In this document: piece after piece, positions 60,401-64,000 of the stretch
How positions within the stretch are numbered: the stretch's first letter is position 1
Layout: the number at the start of each line of letters is the position of its first letter
NCBI RefSeq assembly: GCF_000737865.1
Contig: NZ_CP007287.1
Location: 598,522-662,521 of the forward strand
Length of the DNA stretch: 64,000 nt
Direction of reading: 5' to 3'
Source of the DNA: Bifidobacterium coryneforme
GTDB lineage: Bacteria > Actinomycetota > Actinomycetes > Actinomycetales > Bifidobacteriaceae
Made by a program: the position numbers and the translations under genes
The notes under the pieces: generated by a model
What the model was told of the DNA's origin: nothing
The model's input: the letters and a program-made list of their open reading frames with translations, nothing else
Databases searched by the model: none

Positions 60401-61342
60401 ATGGCCTTTGAACGAGAACTGGACGGATACACCCGCTATCTGGACCAGATCCAGGGACGGAGCCCGAATACGGTTCGTTCCTACCGGACCGACGTGGCGT
60501 CCTTCCTGCACCTGATGGAACTGCGGGGCATCAGGGATCTGAACGAAACGGACCTCTCCACCCTCCGGTCCTGGCTGGCTCATGAAACACGGTCCCATGC
60601 CCGGTCCACCATGGCTCGGAAGACCGCAGCCATCCGTTCCTTCTTCGCCTACCTGGCCGACCATGACCTGATTGAGGCGGACCCGGCCCAGGGACTGAAG
60701 ACCCCCAAACAGTCGGAGCATCTGCCCCGGGTTCTGACCGGGAACCAGGCCGAGCGTCTGATGGACCGTGTGGATGAGTCCCCGGTCGAGGACGGTGCGG
60801 ATGAGGACATGACCGGAATCATCCAGCTCAGGGATGCAGCCATGCTGGAACTGCTATATGCGACCGGGATGCGGGTTGCCGAGTTGTGCGGGCTGGACCT
60901 GGTCGACCTGAACCCCCGGTCTCGGACCGTCAAGGTCCTGGGCAAGGGGCGCAAGGAGCGGGTAGTGCCCTACGGACTTCCCGCCGAACGGGCCCTGGAT
61001 GGATGGCTTGACGGGGGGAGGCCGCGACTGATTGAACGCACCGGTGGGGGAGGGGAGGTTCATGATGATCAGGCCCTCTTCCTTGGTGTGCGCGGTCGCC
61101 GGATAGGCCAGCGTCAGGTACGACAGGTGGTCCATGATGCCGCCGACCGGGCCCAGGTTCCCGACATCGCCCCTCATTCCCTGCGCCATACGGCTGCCAC
61201 CCAGATGCTGGACGGCGGGGCTGATCTGCGTGAGGTTCAGGAGATGCTGGGGCACTCCTCCTTGCGGACCACCCAGCGCTATACGCATGTTTCCATCGAG
61301 CAGCTGCGTCAGCGCTATCGGTTGGCCTTTCCCAGAGCCTGA
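60401..61342 (+). CDS. xerC: XerC-like tyrosine recombinase
   Basis: This is a 313-residue tyrosine recombinase, the likely partner of XerD at 51768. The core-binding domain covers about 1-100 (YLDQIQGRSPNTVRSYRTDV). Catalytic residues are seen in ATGMRVAELCGLD (Arg), LGKGRKERVVP (Lys), HSLRHTAATQMLDGG, LGHSSLRTTQ and the Tyr in RYTHVS. GGGAGG lies before ATG, and TAGACT (about 60369-60374) is a likely -10 about 27 bases upstream. No attachment site or mobile element adjoins, so the housekeeping dif role is favoured. Confidence 0.85.
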   Translation: MAFERELDGYTRYLDQIQGRSPNTVRSYRTDVASFLHLMELRGIRDLNETDLSTLRSWLAHETRSHARSTMARKTAAIRSFFAYLADHDLIEADPAQGLKTPKQSEHLPRVLTGNQAERLMDRVDESPVEDGADEDMTGIIQLRDAAMLELLYATGMRVAELCGLDLVDLNPRSRTVKVLGKGRKERVVPYGLPAERALDGWLDGGRPRLIERTGGGGEVHDDQALFLGVRGRRIGQRQVRQVVHDAADRAQVPDIAPHSLRHTAATQMLDGGADLREVQEMLGHSSLRTTQRYTHVSIEQLRQRYRLAFPRA

Positions 61343-61550
61343 ACGTTTATGGCCGGGCCTGACGATATGGATGGGGCTTCCTTTAAGGTTCAGTGGTGGA
61401 GGCGTTTTGCGAAAGGCCCACAGCCGCAAAGCAATGAACGGTGCTGCATGCGGGGGTGTCAAAGCTCCGGGCAGGGTGGTCGCTGTAGCCAATCATGTGG
61501 GCAGGGTCATGTTTTTACTTGCTGGTTACAGTGGGCAGGAGTGGTGTGTG

Positions 61551-63245
61551 ATGAAGAAGAGAATCGGTAAGGCACTTGTTGCGGCCATGGCCTGTTCCCT
61601 TGCCTTGGGTGGGTGTGGCGGCACTGATGCGGAGGACCTCGCCCAGACCACCGAACAGCCCCTCCCCGGCACAATCATCAAGGTATATGGATGCGAGCCC
61701 TCAAGGCCCCTGATTCCGAGCGACACGGCGGACGAGTGCGGTGGTCAGCTGGTCAACGCCATGTTCTCCCGTCTGGTCCGGTTCGACAGCAAGGGCAAAC
61801 CGCAGAATGACCTTGCCGAGGAAATCACCCACAATGAGCGGATGACGCGCTACACAATCAGGTTGGTCGACGGCCGGTCCTTCTCGGACGGAAGTCCGGT
61901 CAGGTCCTCCTCCTTCACCAGGGCCTGGTCCTGGGCGGCCAATTCCGCCAACGGGCAGGCCGGATCCATGCTCTTCTCCAACATCAGGGGGTATGAGGAC
62001 CTGCAGCAGGCCGGAACCTCCAAGGATGCCCAGCTTTCCGGCCTGAAGATTGTCGACGACCTGACCTTCACGGTCGACCTGAGCGCTCCCTCCGCGACCT
62101 TCCCCATCCTGGTAGGGGCCCTGGCCTATGCACCCCTACCGCAATCCTTCTACAAGGATCCCGTGGCCTTCGGCAGTCGGCCGGTCACCTCCGGCCCCTA
62201 TCGCTTCGAGTCCTGGGCCCACCGGAAAGTGGTGAAAATCCGCAGGAGTGCCACCTATACCGGGGATATCGGTATAAGGAATGCAGGTGTGGATTTCTTG
62301 GTCTATTCCGATCCGGCCTCGGCCTTGTCGGATGTACAGGCCGGAAGACTGGATGTGATCACCACGGTCCCCGACTCGGCACGCAAGAGTTTCGTCGAGG
62401 ACTCCAGTCTGCAGTCCTACAACAAGGCCGGGTCCGGTCTTGAACTGCTGACCATTCCGAACGGTATGGAGCACTTCGGGCAGGACAGGGAAGGACGTCT
62501 GCGCCGTCGGGCCATCTCCATGGCCATAGATAGGCGAACACTGATCGAGGAGACCCTGGACAACCTGGCCCAGCAGCCCACGGACTTCACCTCTCCGACA
62601 ATCCCCGGCTGGTCCGAGGATCTGAAGGGGGAGGAGCATCTGAGGTACCGTGCCGAGGCCGCCAGGGAAGCCTGGTCCCAGGCCGATGCCATCAGGATGT
62701 GGCCACACGACCGTTCCCTGCCCCTGATCTGCGTGACCGAGGAGGGCACCGGAGCCTTTTACGAGGGACTGGCGGCATCGGTTCGGAATGCCCTGGGCAT
62801 CGATGTTGAAGTCAGGACTGTTCCCACCAGGGCCGCGCTTCTGTCTGGACTTGACAAGGGGGAGTACGGTCAGGTCGCCTTCCCGGTCCGGATTCTGCCT
62901 GACTATCCCTCGCCGGAGGCTTACCTGAATCAAGGGTTCGTGGCAATCGGTGATGGTAGGAGATCCCCGGCCGGTCCGGAGGTTCTGCAAGGCCGAGACC
63001 TTTCCGGGTATGCCAGTCCGGCTTTCGAAAACCTCTTGAAGAAGGCCGGCGAGGCCCAGGGGGTCGATGAGGCGAATAGGCTCTATCAGGAGGCGGAAGA
63101 GACCCTCCTGGAGGACCTTCCGTCCATCCCGCTCTTCACCGTCAACAATGTCGGTGCAGGGTCCAGAAGGGTGCGGGGGATGGTACCGGGATGGAACGGG
63201 TGGCCCTCCTTCTGGGACCTGTCCAGGGAAGAGCGGGATAATTGA
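61551..63245 (+). CDS. Peptide ABC transporter substrate-binding lipoprotein (OppA-like), first
   Basis: This is a 564-residue extracellular solute-binding protein of family 5. Signal peptide and lipobox ALGGCGG give a lipid-anchored Cys at residue 20. SRLVRFDSKGKPQNDLAEEI and the C-terminal half have the OppA fold. AGGAG lies 9 bases before ATG; the longer frame from 61134 overlaps xerC and is rejected. Parallel segments show it is paralogous to the next gene. No permease gene is visible before the right edge, so the transporter is probably completed downstream. The 208 bases upstream hold no recognised gene. Confidence 0.9.
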   Translation: MKKRIGKALVAAMACSLALGGCGGTDAEDLAQTTEQPLPGTIIKVYGCEPSRPLIPSDTADECGGQLVNAMFSRLVRFDSKGKPQNDLAEEITHNERMTRYTIRLVDGRSFSDGSPVRSSSFTRAWSWAANSANGQAGSMLFSNIRGYEDLQQAGTSKDAQLSGLKIVDDLTFTVDLSAPSATFPILVGALAYAPLPQSFYKDPVAFGSRPVTSGPYRFESWAHRKVVKIRRSATYTGDIGIRNAGVDFLVYSDPASALSDVQAGRLDVITTVPDSARKSFVEDSSLQSYNKAGSGLELLTIPNGMEHFGQDREGRLRRRAISMAIDRRTLIEETLDNLAQQPTDFTSPTIPGWSEDLKGEEHLRYRAEAAREAWSQADAIRMWPHDRSLPLICVTEEGTGAFYEGLAASVRNALGIDVEVRTVPTRAALLSGLDKGEYGQVAFPVRILPDYPSPEAYLNQGFVAIGDGRRSPAGPEVLQGRDLSGYASPAFENLLKKAGEAQGVDEANRLYQEAEETLLEDLPSIPLFTVNNVGAGSRRVRGMVPGWNGWPSFWDLSREERDN

Positions 63246-63388
63246 TTCTGACCACATCCGTCCGCTATGTTGGATAACCTCGCTCACATAGGCGTTACGT
63301 GATTTAGATTATTATTCGTTGCGGGGAAGAGGACAAAATCTCCTTTCTCGCCTCGTACCAACAGGAATACAAAGGAAGAAGCAAGTTT

Positions 63389-64000
63389 ATGAAGAAGCAA
63401 TCGGTTCTTACCATTGCTGCTGCAGGTATGTGCTCCATGGCGCTCCTGCTCAGCGCCTGCGGTGGTTCGGGCGATTCCGCTGGCAACGCAGATGCCAAGG
63501 GCGGAAACGACACCATGATCAGTGTGTTCAACCCAGAACCCGCCAACCCCCTGATCCCCAGCATGACCAATGAGGTAGGCGGTGGCAACCCCATCGATAT
63601 CCTCTTCTCGAAGCTGGTCCGGTTTGATGACAAGGGCAAGCCGAAGAACGAGATCGCCAAGGAGATCAAGGCCAACGACGACAACACGCAGTACACCGTC
63701 ACGCTCAAGGACGGATGGAAGTTCTCCGATGGCACCCCTGTGACGCCGCAGTCCTTCACCAAGGCCTGGTCGTTTGCCGCCAATGCTGCCAACAAGCAGC
63801 TGGGGTCGAGCTTCTTCACGGACATCAAGGGCTATGACGAGCTGCAGGGCGATGATGTCGCACCTGACGCCCAGCTCTCCGGCCTCAAGGTCGTCGACGA
63901 CAAGACCTTCACCGTGGATCTGAACGAGGCCTCGTCCACCTTCCCGGTCCAGGTCGGCTACACCGCCTTCGCACCCCTGCCCGAGTCCTTCTACAAGGAC
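63389..64000 (+). CDS. Peptide ABC transporter substrate-binding lipoprotein (OppA-like), second, cut by edge
   Basis: Only the first 204 codons are present; the gene runs off the right edge. It starts MKKQSVLTIAAAGMCSMALL with lipobox LSACGG. It parallels the preceding protein segment by segment: LVRFDDKGKPKNEIAKEI with LVRFDSKGKPQNDLAEEI, SFTKAWSFAANAAN with SFTRAWSWAANSAN, DAQLSGLKVVDDKTFTVDL with DAQLSGLKIVDDLTFTVDL. AAGGA lies upstream of ATG 63389. This is a tandem duplication. The second copy keeps a simpler linker than the first and may be the main binding protein. Confidence 0.9.
   Translation, partial: MKKQSVLTIAAAGMCSMALLLSACGGSGDSAGNADAKGGNDTMISVFNPEPANPLIPSMTNEVGGGNPIDILFSKLVRFDDKGKPKNEIAKEIKANDDNTQYTVTLKDGWKFSDGTPVTPQSFTKAWSFAANAANKQLGSSFFTDIKGYDELQGDDVAPDAQLSGLKVVDDKTFTVDLNEASSTFPVQVGYTAFAPLPESFYKD

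Noticed and set aside
60401..61342. Integrase of a mobile element
   Set aside because: No attachment-site repeats, tRNA, excisionase or cargo genes adjoin. The length and motifs fit the housekeeping XerC partner of XerD.
63246..63388. Promoter in the AT-rich stretch before the second OppA gene
   Set aside because: TTAGATTATTATT looks promising, but no -35 at a proper distance can be chosen with confidence.

Overview
The window is high-G+C DNA from an actinobacterium, most likely a Bifidobacterium. The case rests on a complete division and cell-wall (dcw) cluster, a MurE without the DNPR motif of diaminopimelate-type enzymes (so Lys/Orn-type), the actinobacterial 24-residue ribosomal protein bL37, and an xerD-parA-scpA-scpB block. 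Gene density is near-continuous and both strands are used. I see no rRNA, tRNA, CRISPR array, insertion sequence or prophage. No species can be named from the sequence alone.

Layout. 1-12916 (+): dcw cluster, rsmH (cut by the left edge)-ftsL-ftsI-[murE-like remnant]-murF-mraY-murD-ftsW-murG-murC-ftsQ, with several stop/start overlaps. 12921-14959: dtd, a small hypothetical gene and a PfkB sugar kinase. 15114-21145: xylose locus, with a ROK repressor, xylA, xylB and a second ROK repressor plus repeated operator-like sites. 21245-28761: Nudix hydrolase, Xaa-Pro aminopeptidase, folC and smc. 28943-33508 (-): exonuclease, the catalytically complete murE, an ATP-grasp ligase and an aspartate/glutamate racemase. 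33628-39229: sigma factor and candidate anti-sigma gene, bL37, galM, ispH, dedA and gap. 39419-45322: ArsC/Spx-like protein, thiamine pyrophosphokinase, azlCD, msrAB and asnB. 45374-47097: infC-rpmI-rplT operon with a structured leader and an ATT start on infC. 47263-51757: LanFEG/BcrAB-type ABC exporter with a two-component system. 51768-57256: xerD, parA, scpA, scpB and typA. 57311-61342: membrane protein, pheA, tyrA, an SH3-like protein and a second Xer recombinase. 61551-64000: two tandem peptide-binding lipoproteins, the second cut by the right edge.

How the parts connect. The dcw cluster and the 29-32 kb locus together make peptidoglycan precursor. The murE slot in dcw holds only a P-loop-less remnant. 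The functional-looking murE sits with an ATP-grasp ligase and a racemase, the arrangement expected for a D-aspartate (or D-glutamate) cross-bridge pathway. Chromosome maintenance genes (smc, parA, scpAB, two Xer recombinases) are spread over three places. Six or seven genes have a TAGNNT-like hexamer 6-7 bases before the start codon, suggesting leaderless transcripts.
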